A stretch of DNA of 64,000 nucleotides, taken from Marinobacter sp050379415. GTDB lineage: Bacteria > Pseudomonadota > Gammaproteobacteria > Pseudomonadales > Oleiphilaceae. Each line of letters opens with the position of its first letter. The stretch's first letter is position 1. Made by a program: the position numbers and the translations under genes. The notes under the pieces are model-generated. The model saw only the letters and a list, made by a program, of their open reading frames with translations, had not been told where the DNA came from and made no database searches. The stretch lies in NCBI RefSeq assembly GCF_050379415.1, contig NZ_JBNRLS010000002.1, positions 558,001-622,000 of the forward strand, in the 5' to 3' direction. Below, piece by piece: positions 1 to 8,483 of the stretch.

Positions 1-809
1 GCGATCAGCCCCACCTCTTCGCACCCATAGCGGTTGGTAACGGGACAATCAAATCCTTGCTCGATAGCCTTACGCTCCTGATCAAGCAACATCATTGAAG
101 TTGCAACGATTCCCCTTGGGCGAAGATCTGTGATTCCGTGGCCACGGAGGTAGCAGGCAAAGATGTAGATTGAATGGGCATGCCCGAAGATTGCTCCGGG
201 CTGTTCCGCACGCCACCGCTCAACGAAATCGCCCATGGAGGTTTCGTTCAGGTTCATGGTGTCCAGGTAGATAGTACGGTCCAGAAGATGATGGCGTAGT
301 TTCTGTTTCATCGTTGACGGCACTGGAGGGTTACCCCAAATTGCGGCCTTCTTCATACCCAGATCCCAACCGGACCAACGGTCTGCCATTAGCTGGGCTG
401 CGTTTCTTCGCTCCTGGCAGGCTTCGTCGAAATAGAGCTTGAGCGCGAACCCTGTTGATCCACCGGTTTTTGCGCTCACCAATTCGTTGCGATCAAACTG
501 GTCACTGATGAAATTCTCCAGGTTGTTGCGGATGTCCGATTTGGTCGTTACCGGAATCCTGAGCAGGTCGTCTTCACTCCGAATACTGGCCGGTGATATT
601 CCGTGTTTACTGAATACATCCCTGTAAAAAGGGCTGTGTTCGGCTGCGTGAGTCAGTAGCTTTTGTAATCTTTCCCATTGCATCATCCGCAGTCGATCAA
701 CGGGCCACCATTGCTGCTCCTCCAGCGCCCGCCATTCTCTCAACCGTTGGCTTCGATCCTTGAGATCCCACAAGGGATAGAAAACGTGCCGGGAAAGTGA
801 ATCCATCAT
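1..809 (-). CDS. PaaK/CapK-like adenylate-forming enzyme (C-terminal part cut by window edge)
   Basis: About 269 residues are visible before the open frame runs off the left edge, so the C-terminus is missing. It resembles phenylacetate-CoA ligase-like proteins (PaaK/CapK family) found in polysaccharide loci. The AMP-binding loop TGGSTG is seen near residues 115-120, and a second conserved stretch, RYGCEEVG, lies close to the edge. Enzymes of this family activate a carboxylate with ATP; the substrate here is unknown. The start ATG overlaps the stop of the upstream glycosyltransferase by four bases (ATGA), so the two are translationally coupled. It is the second PaaK-like gene in this locus. 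Family call is fairly sure; the reaction is inference. Confidence 0.75.
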   Translation of the reverse strand, partial: MMDSLSRHVFYPLWDLKDRSQRLREWRALEEQQWWPVDRLRMMQWERLQKLLTHAAEHSPFYRDVFSKHGISPASIRSEDDLLRIPVTTKSDIRNNLENFISDQFDRNELVSAKTGGSTGFALKLYFDEACQERRNAAQLMADRWSGWDLGMKKAAIWGNPPVPSTMKQKLRHHLLDRTIYLDTMNLNETSMGDFVERWRAEQPGAIFGHAHSIYIFACYLRGHGITDLRPRGIVATSMMLLDQERKAIEQGFDCPVTNRYGCEEVGLI

Positions 810-1921
810 GCTTCAGCCATCCCTGGTTCAACCTGGTGGTACAAACGGATGTATTGGTTAAGCATACTTTCCAGTGAATAGCGCCTGACCAGTTGCTCTT
901 TGTTTAATCGTCCCATGGCCAATCGCCTGTCCGGATTATCGATCAGGGCTTCCAGCCGATCAGCCAATGAAGCCACATCCCCGACGCCAACCAGATAGCC
1001 ATTGACTCCATCATCAATGATTTCCGGGTTGCCGCCCGTATCGGTGCATACCACGGGCTTTCCGCAACGCATGTATTCGATGATGGAATTGGAGAATCCT
1101 TCGGTTTCGGAGCATAAAACGGCGATATCAAAGTCCTGGATATGGCGCTCAGGATCAGGCTGGCTACCAAGGAATTTGACTCGGCCAGCAATACCCAACT
1201 TCTCGACTCTTCGACGATAGGCAGCTTCATCGCCGCCTCCGACGATGCGAAGCTCTATGTTTCTGCCGGAATGGTGAATTTTCGCCACCGCCTCAATCAG
1301 GTCTTCGATCCGTTTGATTGGCCGCAGGTTGGCAACTATACCGATGATGAGCCGTTGTTTCCGATTGTGCTGAGTATTGGGCTCGTCTCCACTCGCACTG
1401 CACTCTTCGGTTCCCTCGGGGTATCCGTTGTAGATGACATGAAGCTTGGATTCGGGGACCCCTTCAACCTTTGCAGTAATGTGAGCCACCGCCTTGCTGT
1501 TGCAGACTACTCCATGGGCAAACCGGTCGGTCAGCCGCAGGGCCCGCAGGTAAACTCCGGAGTACCAGAACCCCATGTCCCGGCGCGAGATCAGGGTCTT
1601 CAGCCCCGCGAGTCGCATCATAGGCGGGCAGATAACTGAGGCATCGTTGAAGAATACATGGACGACGCCGAATCCATTCTCCGCCAGCACGCGTCCATAG
1701 CGATGAACAACAAACCAACTACGGGGATCTGAAATTCTTCCAATACCCAACTCCTCAATTGGAACCGGGAATCTCCCACTTTTGCTGTATTTTGTCGCCT
1801 TGAACACCGCAAAACGTATAGTCCATCCCTTTTTACGGAGCCCCTCTACTAGTTTGAGCACTTGGCTTTCCGTACCAGCTAAAGGGTTGTCATATCGATC
1901 CATGATAATCGAAAGCTTCAT
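806..1921 (-). CDS. GT4-family glycosyltransferase
   Basis: A 371-residue GT-B fold glycosyltransferase of family 4, predicted to add a sugar from a nucleotide donor to a lipid-linked exopolysaccharide intermediate at the cytoplasmic face. The N-terminal glycine-rich start (MKLSIIMDRYDNPLAGTES) and the C-terminal EX7E-type motif (ETEGFSNSIIEYMRCGKPVV) are both visible. The frame is open to 1981, but the ATG at 1921 is preferred because a GAGGCGAGG-like ribosome site precedes it and the protein then begins at the usual family N-terminus. It ends overlapping the next PaaK-like gene. A gap of about 155 bp separates it from the preceding gene, so it may have its own promoter. Sugar specificity cannot be told. 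Confidence 0.85.
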   Translation of the reverse strand: MKLSIIMDRYDNPLAGTESQVLKLVEGLRKKGWTIRFAVFKATKYSKSGRFPVPIEELGIGRISDPRSWFVVHRYGRVLAENGFGVVHVFFNDASVICPPMMRLAGLKTLISRRDMGFWYSGVYLRALRLTDRFAHGVVCNSKAVAHITAKVEGVPESKLHVIYNGYPEGTEECSASGDEPNTQHNRKQRLIIGIVANLRPIKRIEDLIEAVAKIHHSGRNIELRIVGGGDEAAYRRRVEKLGIAGRVKFLGSQPDPERHIQDFDIAVLCSETEGFSNSIIEYMRCGKPVVCTDTGGNPEIIDDGVNGYLVGVGDVASLADRLEALIDNPDRRLAMGRLNKEQLVRRYSLESMLNQYIRLYHQVEPGMAEA

Positions 1922-2076
1922 TCTTAGCCTCGCCTCAAAATACCAAGCAAATTTCTGGTTTGGTGATACTGAAAGAATCAACTACGGCATTCATAGCTTA
2001 CGAAATACCAATATTAACTCCTTCGCCGGACCTTAATTCCCTACTTACTTGACGTAAACTTGAAGGACGTGAAGCC

Positions 2077-3060
2077 TCATAATGCGTCGACCGCCTCTTT
2101 AAAATGGAACCATTGTCTCTCCCAAATCTTGGTCTCCACTTCCAGAAAGAGATGTATTCGATCCTGATAAGTTCGAATATTGGACGATACTTCTTTAATA
2201 GCCTCTGCTATTGATTCTGGAGCATGGCCGGTATAGAAAGCGTTACTCTGAAAAAACTCATACAGAGCTTGAGTTTTGGATGTAATTAGAGGTTTGCGAA
2301 CCGCCGCAGCCTCATATCCGCCACAAAGAATCACCCATTCGGAACTCGTCAGCACCATTACAATATCGCAATAAAAAAGATATGCCTCATAATCTTCTAT
2401 GGGAACAAAACCTAGCAAGTGCACATTCGCTGGAATCTGCGACGAAGCAGCTTTTATGCCGGCCTTTTCATAATTCCCTGTAATGTGGATGTGAAAATCA
2501 TTAGGCAAATGTTTTGCAGCATTAATCACTTCATTATAGGGTTCATCCGGGGCATATGTACAAACGAAAAGAATGTTGAACCCGGCTGGGAGATTAGGTT
2601 TCTTATGCGGAGGTTTGATTTCAGGAACCTTATCATGCAAGACAAGCGACCTGCCTCCCTTTCTCTCTACCATTTTTTTTAAAAAATCATTTGTCACGAT
2701 CGTTAAATCAGCAATCTTTAAACTAAATTCACTACAGATTATTACAAACCATATAGCCGGGTTAATGGTGATGCCCTTACCCAGGCGAAAATTAGTATGC
2801 CTATCGACAACTAAGGGAAATCGGAAAAAAAGCTTCATCATCGCAGCAAGTGCTGCGAGGATTCGACTCGGATTCTGTACGACGATCAAGCCTTTTCTAT
2901 TTTTATAGATTATCTTTACTGTTTTAATCGCCTTTATTAAATGGCGAAAAATAAAAATTTCATTTGACTTAACAAAACAATAATGGGCCCCGAGCTCTTC
3001 AGCCAGTACTATAGAGCGTCTATGATTCTCCCATGTAACCCAAATAATTTCTCTATGCAT
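2077..3060 (-). CDS. Divergent glycosyltransferase (GT4-like)
   Basis: A 327-residue protein with the layout of a GT-B glycosyltransferase: an N-terminal Rossmann-like half, and a C-terminal half with FNILFVCTYAPDEPYNEVI and a degenerate acidic donor-binding segment (SSEWVILCGGYEAAAVRKPL). It probably transfers a sugar during exopolysaccharide repeat assembly. The start overlaps the end of the upstream ATP-grasp gene by eight bases. The coding sequence is clearly richer in A/T than the flanking EPS core genes, suggesting separate acquisition. The match to GT4 is weaker than for the neighbours, so catalytic competence is not certain. Confidence 0.7.
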   Translation of the reverse strand: MHREIIWVTWENHRRSIVLAEELGAHYCFVKSNEIFIFRHLIKAIKTVKIIYKNRKGLIVVQNPSRILAALAAMMKLFFRFPLVVDRHTNFRLGKGITINPAIWFVIICSEFSLKIADLTIVTNDFLKKMVERKGGRSLVLHDKVPEIKPPHKKPNLPAGFNILFVCTYAPDEPYNEVINAAKHLPNDFHIHITGNYEKAGIKAASSQIPANVHLLGFVPIEDYEAYLFYCDIVMVLTSSEWVILCGGYEAAAVRKPLITSKTQALYEFFQSNAFYTGHAPESIAEAIKEVSSNIRTYQDRIHLFLEVETKIWERQWFHFKEAVDAL

Positions 3061-4219
3061 TTTGATAGCCTTGAAAAATGGGCTTCAGCTTCTTTTGGTA
3101 CTTGTTAATAAATAGGTCGTACTCCTCAAAAGCCTGGTAAACTTCCGGGCTCTTTAATATAGGCCCTCTTGCTTGCTCAAGGTCAACATTGTCATAACTA
3201 GAATTAATTTCTATAACGAGTGGGCCATCCTCGCTAACAGCAATATCCATACCGAGGAGAGGGTAAAAGTCGAATGATTTTTGAACATTATTTGCTAGAG
3301 CAATCACCTCATCCCAAAGTGGTATCTGATAACCTTCGAATTGTACACCGGACGTCGGATGCTTAGTAAAAACCTGACTCAACCTGTTGAATCCGATACT
3401 TGCTAGTCCTCCTGATTTTATGTCTACCGAGACGCAAATTCCTCCCTGGCTTAGATTGTCGACCCTACTTATTCCAACGCCAAACCGAGCGTAGGTGCCA
3501 ACAATTAAAATATCGCCATTCCTTTTCTTTAATGTAACTACCCTAATCGTATTGGTGGACGAAGAAATCTTGCTCATATCTTCATGTTGTTTGATAAAGT
3601 TCTGAACAATCATCTCGTTGTCTGCATTTATGCCAACTATAGAAGAATATTCACCATTTCGAATGGTTCTGACTGTGCCGCAAGAAAACTCAGTACATAT
3701 AATATTATTCCCACCTTTACCTGAACGCGGCTTAAAAATTAGTTTTTCATATCCAGTCTTTGCAAACTCTCTTGCAATTCTTTCTAGGCTTTCGCCTTCT
3801 TTAACGATTTTGATTACTTCAGGCGTTTCTATGCTATTGGCCTTGCATAACATGGCTGAAAGAACTTTATCTTGAAAGACGATCTCATAGACTTTGGGCT
3901 GTACGATTTTTCTTAATTGTCTTCTCTGGTAGGGATCGTAATTAGAACCATAGTAATACAGCCACTCTGAGCGATTCTTTTCCCATAACCGACAAGGTGA
4001 ATAGTTATCCGGAAAATATTTCAAAAAGAAAAATATATAAAAGAAATCTGAAGCGACCTGAATCTTGCTTCTCGGGCACTCAATCCAATTTACTTTTGAA
4101 AAGCAATATGGCAGGGCTAAAAATCGAAAAAACCTTCGTATATAAGGTAAAACTTCACCACCCATGTTTGAGAGGCTACGCATGAGAACAGAGGAAAAAG
4201 CTTCTAAATCGATCTTCAT
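3053..4219 (-). CDS. Sugar-transfer-associated ATP-grasp protein
   Basis: A 388-residue protein of the ATP-grasp fold resembling the sugar-transfer-associated ATP-grasp family seen in polysaccharide loci. ATP-binding and metal-site features are visible: KLIFKPRSGKGGNNII near residue 160, and near the C-terminus DGPLVIEINSSYDNVDLEQ, matching the E-x-N metal ligands of ATP-grasp enzymes. ATP-grasp enzymes join a carboxylate, as an acyl phosphate, to an amine or other nucleophile. Here it lies directly after a PaaK-like carboxylate-activating enzyme with an ATGA overlap, which suggests joint action on a non-sugar substituent; that is inference. AT-rich like its neighbours. Confidence 0.75.
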   Translation of the reverse strand: MKIDLEAFSSVLMRSLSNMGGEVLPYIRRFFRFLALPYCFSKVNWIECPRSKIQVASDFFYIFFFLKYFPDNYSPCRLWEKNRSEWLYYYGSNYDPYQRRQLRKIVQPKVYEIVFQDKVLSAMLCKANSIETPEVIKIVKEGESLERIAREFAKTGYEKLIFKPRSGKGGNNIICTEFSCGTVRTIRNGEYSSIVGINADNEMIVQNFIKQHEDMSKISSSTNTIRVVTLKKRNGDILIVGTYARFGVGISRVDNLSQGGICVSVDIKSGGLASIGFNRLSQVFTKHPTSGVQFEGYQIPLWDEVIALANNVQKSFDFYPLLGMDIAVSEDGPLVIEINSSYDNVDLEQARGPILKSPEVYQAFEEYDLFINKYQKKLKPIFQGYQNA

Positions 4220-5481
4220 GTTGATGTCACAGAGTTCAGGGGCATTCTTATTCGCTGAATAAAATAAGACTTTTCAGTAAAATATTTTGGAACTGTCTCA
4301 CACAATATATTGACGACTAGACTTTGACCTGTTTTTCTTAGAATGTATTCTTCAATATGGTTTTTCAGTGATTCTGTGCTGCTTTCAAGCTCGGTACTCA
4401 CATAAATATCAATAGCTCCATACTCAAATTGCACAATTCGGAAATTAAAAATTTCGTTTTCTATTCGTTGATATTCATTGATCGCGTATGCCAAATCAAC
4501 AGCATGGAACCTATTATTGCAATCACTATAAACGAACCGGCTTATCGACCGCCCTTCTAAGAACTTTATATATTGGGAGTCGCCTAATAAATCGCACTTT
4601 ACAACCTCCAACTCGCCTGAATCGCCAAGTTCATAGTTAACTAAATTTGCAGATTTCCTGAATATATCTGAAACTAGAATGTCTTGGTCCGTATTTTTTA
4701 CTACAAGCCACGGATTCACTAAATGGCGATGACCACCCTTGCACTCAAATGCAATCACATCGAACTCAGTTGCGCCATATTCCTCAGCCACTGGTGCCTT
4801 AAATACTTTCTTTAAATATTCTTTCTGGACTGGCATTACTGTTTCCGCTGTACAAATCACGCATTTTGGTGGGGTAAAATTTATAGAATGCTTTTCTACC
4901 AGAGCTGCGGCCTCTAGTAGTAAAGAAGCATAACCATATAGGTAATCTGGCTTCCAGCTGAGCGTTTTGGCTACGGAATGAACGGCATCCTCTCCCATCG
5001 GAAAGCACACTTTTCGGTTGAGCGCTAAGTTTCTGAATTTGCTCTTCAATCCTTGTGCTTCCCTCCCCCAAAATCGGGCCTCTCGATAACCAAGCCTGAC
5101 TCCATAGTGCCTAAAGCAATAGTCTCGTACGCCGAGCATTAACGACAACTCTTCTTTAGATAACGATACCTTAGTAGGCTCCCCCGTAGTTCCGGAAGTT
5201 TTACGATTGTATCTGCTCCTTACACCGGATGCCCTAGCAAGTGTTCGGTAGCTTTTTTTGGTCAGGATCGGAGACAGTTGTAATTCTCCTAATGAGGTTA
5301 CCGGTTCACCACTTGCATTTAGGGGACTATGAGTCCGGAGAATATTCTCCAGGATCGATTTTCTTTCTTCAGTACCTAGGTTCCAGAAAGTCTCTACCTG
5401 CTTGCGCCACTTCTCGATCCTTAGCCCCATAACTAAAAACGACATCCGTGTTAAGCAATAGCGAATATTTCTCACCACCAT
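4216..5481 (-). CDS. PaaK/CapK-like adenylate-forming enzyme
   Basis: A 421-residue protein of the phenylacetate-CoA ligase-like (CapK) family, close to full family length. The ATP-binding loop SGTTGEPTKVS is visible near residues 95-105, and EEYGATEFDVIAFEC matches the conserved Y-G-x-(S/T)-E segment. It is expected to adenylate a carboxylic acid; whether it forms a CoA thioester or transfers to another acceptor is unknown. The start overlaps the upstream glycosyltransferase stop by ten bases, and its own stop overlaps the ATP-grasp start, so three proteins are tightly co-translated. Such genes recur in capsule and exopolysaccharide clusters. Base use is AT-rich compared with the flanking core genes. 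Confidence 0.8.
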   Translation of the reverse strand: MVVRNIRYCLTRMSFLVMGLRIEKWRKQVETFWNLGTEERKSILENILRTHSPLNASGEPVTSLGELQLSPILTKKSYRTLARASGVRSRYNRKTSGTTGEPTKVSLSKEELSLMLGVRDYCFRHYGVRLGYREARFWGREAQGLKSKFRNLALNRKVCFPMGEDAVHSVAKTLSWKPDYLYGYASLLLEAAALVEKHSINFTPPKCVICTAETVMPVQKEYLKKVFKAPVAEEYGATEFDVIAFECKGGHRHLVNPWLVVKNTDQDILVSDIFRKSANLVNYELGDSGELEVVKCDLLGDSQYIKFLEGRSISRFVYSDCNNRFHAVDLAYAINEYQRIENEIFNFRIVQFEYGAIDIYVSTELESSTESLKNHIEEYILRKTGQSLVVNILCETVPKYFTEKSYFIQRIRMPLNSVTST

Positions 5482-6614
5482 TTTTCGGCCAACATACCAT
5501 GATAGAGCTCTCTATAACGCGCCTCCATAGCCTCTACGGAATAGGAAGTGGTTACACTCTTTAACGACCAATCTTTCTTGGCATTTCTCTCAGGATCTTC
5601 TAAGGCGCTCAGGATACAGATCGCCAGCTCGTCACTATCGCAGTGCTCGGGCAACAGATAACCACCTCGTCCCTCTCCTATAACTGCCGGCATTTCTCCT
5701 ACTGGTGACACAAGCACAGGTACTCCAACGGCCATGGCCTCTAACAAGGTGATCGGCAGACCTTCGGTAAGTGATGGGATTACCAGCAGGTCAGACATTC
5801 GCTGGAGCGCAGGGACATTTTTACAATATCCGGGCATCAGAACTCTATCCTGCATACCGAGTTCTTTGACACGTAATTGAAACTTCTTCTTTTGTTTACC
5901 TTCACCAACGATAAGAAGTCCCGGATTCTCATAATTAATACAAACGCCTTGGAACGCTTCAATAAGTCGATCAAAGCCCTTTTCTTCCGATAGGCGCCCG
6001 ACTCCAAGGATGATTGGAAAATGATCAGAAATAAATTCCTGGATATCATTTTCTATAGGTTGAGAAGCTCTAGCCGCAACACCTTTGATATCAAGTCCAT
6101 TTGGAATAACTACTACATTTTCGTTATTGGAAACGGCGACTGGCAGCTGCTTCGTCATGGCCTCGCCTACTAGAACAATCCCCTGTAAAAACCTAATCGC
6201 ATATCGATCCAATGCTTCGTACAACCAAATCTTACGGAATTTCTTCGCATGAACGTATCCATGCAAAGTCGTAACCATAGGAATTTTCCGTATTTTTATT
6301 GGATAACTACCGATCAAAACATTGAACTTGAATCCGTGTGAATGAAGAATGTCATAACCATTGGAATGGGCCCACTTGAGTATTCTCCAACTCTCGGAAA
6401 CATTAAAACCTGGACTCATTCTCCAAGACTTCACAGGTAACCCTAGGCGCCTTGCCTCGTCTTCTAGTGGTTTCACTTCTTGATTTGGCTCTCCAGCACT
6501 CAATATGACGGCGTCCAATCCTTGAGCTCGTTGAGTTTCGACTAGGGCGAGTAGCATCCGCTCTGCTCCGTAGAGCCCTCCGCTGTCTATAAGGTGCAAC
6601 ACTTTGAGTTCCAA
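5472..6614 (-). CDS. GT4-family glycosyltransferase (TTG start proposed)
   Basis: A GT4 glycosyltransferase of about 380 residues. It shows an N-terminal nucleotide-fold start (KVLHLIDSGGLYGAERMLL), a donor-binding hinge (ILGVGRLSEEKGFDRLIEAF) and the EX7E segment (PSLTEGLPITLLEAMAVGVP). An ATG lies at 6722, but that start would overlap the FkbM gene by about 100 bases and add an unrelated N-terminus. I place the start at TTG 6614, eight bases after an AGGA that overlaps the FkbM stop codon; this gives a normal family N-terminus. It probably extends the exopolysaccharide repeat unit. The start codon is an inference; the family assignment is firm. Confidence 0.8.
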   Translation of the reverse strand: MELKVLHLIDSGGLYGAERMLLALVETQRAQGLDAVILSAGEPNQEVKPLEDEARRLGLPVKSWRMSPGFNVSESWRILKWAHSNGYDILHSHGFKFNVLIGSYPIKIRKIPMVTTLHGYVHAKKFRKIWLYEALDRYAIRFLQGIVLVGEAMTKQLPVAVSNNENVVVIPNGLDIKGVAARASQPIENDIQEFISDHFPIILGVGRLSEEKGFDRLIEAFQGVCINYENPGLLIVGEGKQKKKFQLRVKELGMQDRVLMPGYCKNVPALQRMSDLLVIPSLTEGLPITLLEAMAVGVPVLVSPVGEMPAVIGEGRGGYLLPEHCDSDELAICILSALEDPERNAKKDWSLKSVTTSYSVEAMEARYRELYHGMLAEKWW

Positions 6615-6624
6615 CTTTGCGGTC

Positions 6625-7302
6625 CTACAAAGGAAACAAGTCCAGCTTTTCACTGGGAACAAAAAACTTGTTGTGAGATCCCTCGATAAACCTGAGGCTG
6701 TAATTTTCAAGCGCACCCGCAAGCCCCCAGGCTTTCTCTTGTGAGAGCTCGGCCATTACAAAGGGGCGATGGGAATTAATGACCCCAATCGAACTCTTGA
6801 TAATTTCTTCATCACAACCTTCGGCATCAATCTTCAGAAAATCGAGGCTCCAGCTTTCAGGCAGGAAACTGCTCAAGGGAAACGACATCACATGAATCTC
6901 ACCTTCCGGAACCATATGAGATTGAAAAAGATTCTCTTCGGGTATTGTGAAGTCTACTTCCTGTGTATCGGTTGAAACGGCGCCGTTAACTAGCGTGACG
7001 TTTCGAGCTGCACTGGCCGTAACATTGTTCGATAGCAGGTCGAATGTTTCCGGGATTGGTTCAAACGCAATTACCCGCCCCTTTGAGCCCACTAAACTGG
7101 AAAAGAGGAGCGTGTAATAACCGACATTGGCGCCGATATCGACGACTTTAGCCCCTGGTCCGATAATGTTTTTCAGGACGTCGTACTCCTGCTCTTCCGA
7201 ACGAAATTCCCCTCTTCGGATCTGTCTGCGGTAATAGTTAATCTTTAAAAGGCGCACGGCCCCCTTGGGCAAACGTTTTGCTTGTTCCCTGAGCACTCCC
7301 AT
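6625..7302 (-). CDS. FkbM-family methyltransferase
   Basis: A 225-residue S-adenosylmethionine-dependent methyltransferase of the FkbM type, which O-methylates sugars or other hydroxyls. The SAM-binding glycine loop (VVDIGANVGYYTLLFSSL) lies near residues 54-71 and the later acidic motif (LDFLKIDAEGCDEEII) near 155-170, both typical. It follows the GT2 gene by three bases and is followed by a GT4 gene, so it is embedded in the exopolysaccharide operon and likely methylates a sugar of the repeat unit or nascent chain. The acceptor is unknown. Confidence 0.85.
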   Translation of the reverse strand: MGVLREQAKRLPKGAVRLLKINYYRRQIRRGEFRSEEQEYDVLKNIIGPGAKVVDIGANVGYYTLLFSSLVGSKGRVIAFEPIPETFDLLSNNVTASAARNVTLVNGAVSTDTQEVDFTIPEENLFQSHMVPEGEIHVMSFPLSSFLPESWSLDFLKIDAEGCDEEIIKSSIGVINSHRPFVMAELSQEKAWGLAGALENYSLRFIEGSHNKFFVPSEKLDLFPL

Positions 7303-7305
7303 CGA

Positions 7306-8463
7306 CTATCCCTTCCTCGGCTTCCAAACCACCCGCTTCTCCCCCCGCAGAAACGCCATCACCGCCTTGAGCGATGCCACATTCAGCAGAAGGAAGTAGT
7401 AAGGCACAGAGTACAGCGGCCCAAAATTGCGGCCTTCGCTTTCATTCTTCCGGCCGATCCAGGCCAGCCCGTAAAGCGCCACCAGTCCCAGAAATGCCAG
7501 CGGGTAGATTCCGCCCTTTGGCATCAGGAGCAGCGTTGCCAATGTAAAAACTGCAAGCGGTATGAAAGCCAGGTAACGCAGCAGCTTGTGGGAGATCAGC
7601 TGAACGGCGAAGAAGCCATAACGCAGCGGATTCATCAGAGCCGCCATGTCCTTCAACGCCCACAGTGCCCTCAGACTGACCCGGACCCGCATGCTGAATT
7701 CGCTGCCGCTGTCGTTGAGTACCGGCTCTTTCAACAAGGCGCGGGGCTCGAACACCACGCGATAGCCCTGCTCCACCACTTTCAACGGTTGCACAAAGTC
7801 CGGTAGCTGGTCAGGGCTCAGAGGCTGGTAGAGCACCTTTCGCATAGCATCGACTCCGCCGTCCACGCCGACGATGGATCCGGTCCGGGTCTCCTGTTCC
7901 CTCAGCCAGTTCTCGTATTTCATGTAGGCACTGCAACCGTCACCCATCATGGATCCGTCGTCATTCACGTACACCATCTTGCCGGTGACGTAGCCGACAT
8001 CGGGATCATGGAAGTTGCTGACGAGATGCCGAAGCGCCCCCGGCTCCCATTGTGAGTTTGCGTCGGAGAACAGGAGGATTTCGCCGGTGGCGTGGGAGAT
8101 GAGCGTATTGAGACCGGCAGTTTTGCCCTGGCGGGGAGTCTGGCGGAACAGGCGGACAGGGACTGTCGTTTCTTCAGCCACCCGGCGAACGATATCGTCG
8201 GTTCCATCGTCGGATTCGTCCGAGATGACGAGGATCTCCAACCGGTCCGGGGGATAATCAAGGGCAAGTTTGTTTCGCAGGGTCGCCTCGATATCCGCCG
8301 CTTCGTTGTAGGCGGCAATCAATACCGATACCTCAGGCGTTTCGCTGTCGTCCTTGCGAACCGGTGCAGCAACATAGCTCGCCATCACCTTTGCCAGCAT
8401 CGGATACCCGATATAGATATATCCCAGTATCAACAGAGACAACCAGAACAGCATGTAGAGCAT
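7306..8463 (-). CDS. Membrane GT2-family glycosyltransferase
   Basis: A 385-residue processive-type family 2 glycosyltransferase related to cellulose and poly-N-acetylglucosamine synthases. It has an N-terminal membrane helix (residues 1-24), the GT-A entry VSVLIAAYNEAADIEATL, a metal-binding acidic segment (ILLFSDANSQWEPGA), a GVDGGVDAMRK stretch, and two or three C-terminal membrane helices. No clear QxxRW motif is seen, so processivity is uncertain. A good AGGGAAG ribosome site precedes the ATG at 8463. It lies between the deacetylase and FkbM genes, as part of the exopolysaccharide operon. Confidence 0.85.
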   Translation of the reverse strand: MLYMLFWLSLLILGYIYIGYPMLAKVMASYVAAPVRKDDSETPEVSVLIAAYNEAADIEATLRNKLALDYPPDRLEILVISDESDDGTDDIVRRVAEETTVPVRLFRQTPRQGKTAGLNTLISHATGEILLFSDANSQWEPGALRHLVSNFHDPDVGYVTGKMVYVNDDGSMMGDGCSAYMKYENWLREQETRTGSIVGVDGGVDAMRKVLYQPLSPDQLPDFVQPLKVVEQGYRVVFEPRALLKEPVLNDSGSEFSMRVRVSLRALWALKDMAALMNPLRYGFFAVQLISHKLLRYLAFIPLAVFTLATLLLMPKGGIYPLAFLGLVALYGLAWIGRKNESEGRNFGPLYSVPYYFLLLNVASLKAVMAFLRGEKRVVWKPRKG

Positions 8464-8483
8464 GTTTTATCTTCCCTGACGTC

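Noticed and set aside
439..627. Short plus-strand frame at the left end
   Set aside because: It lies opposite the PaaK-like gene, whose continuous frame and AMP-binding motif settle the coding strand.
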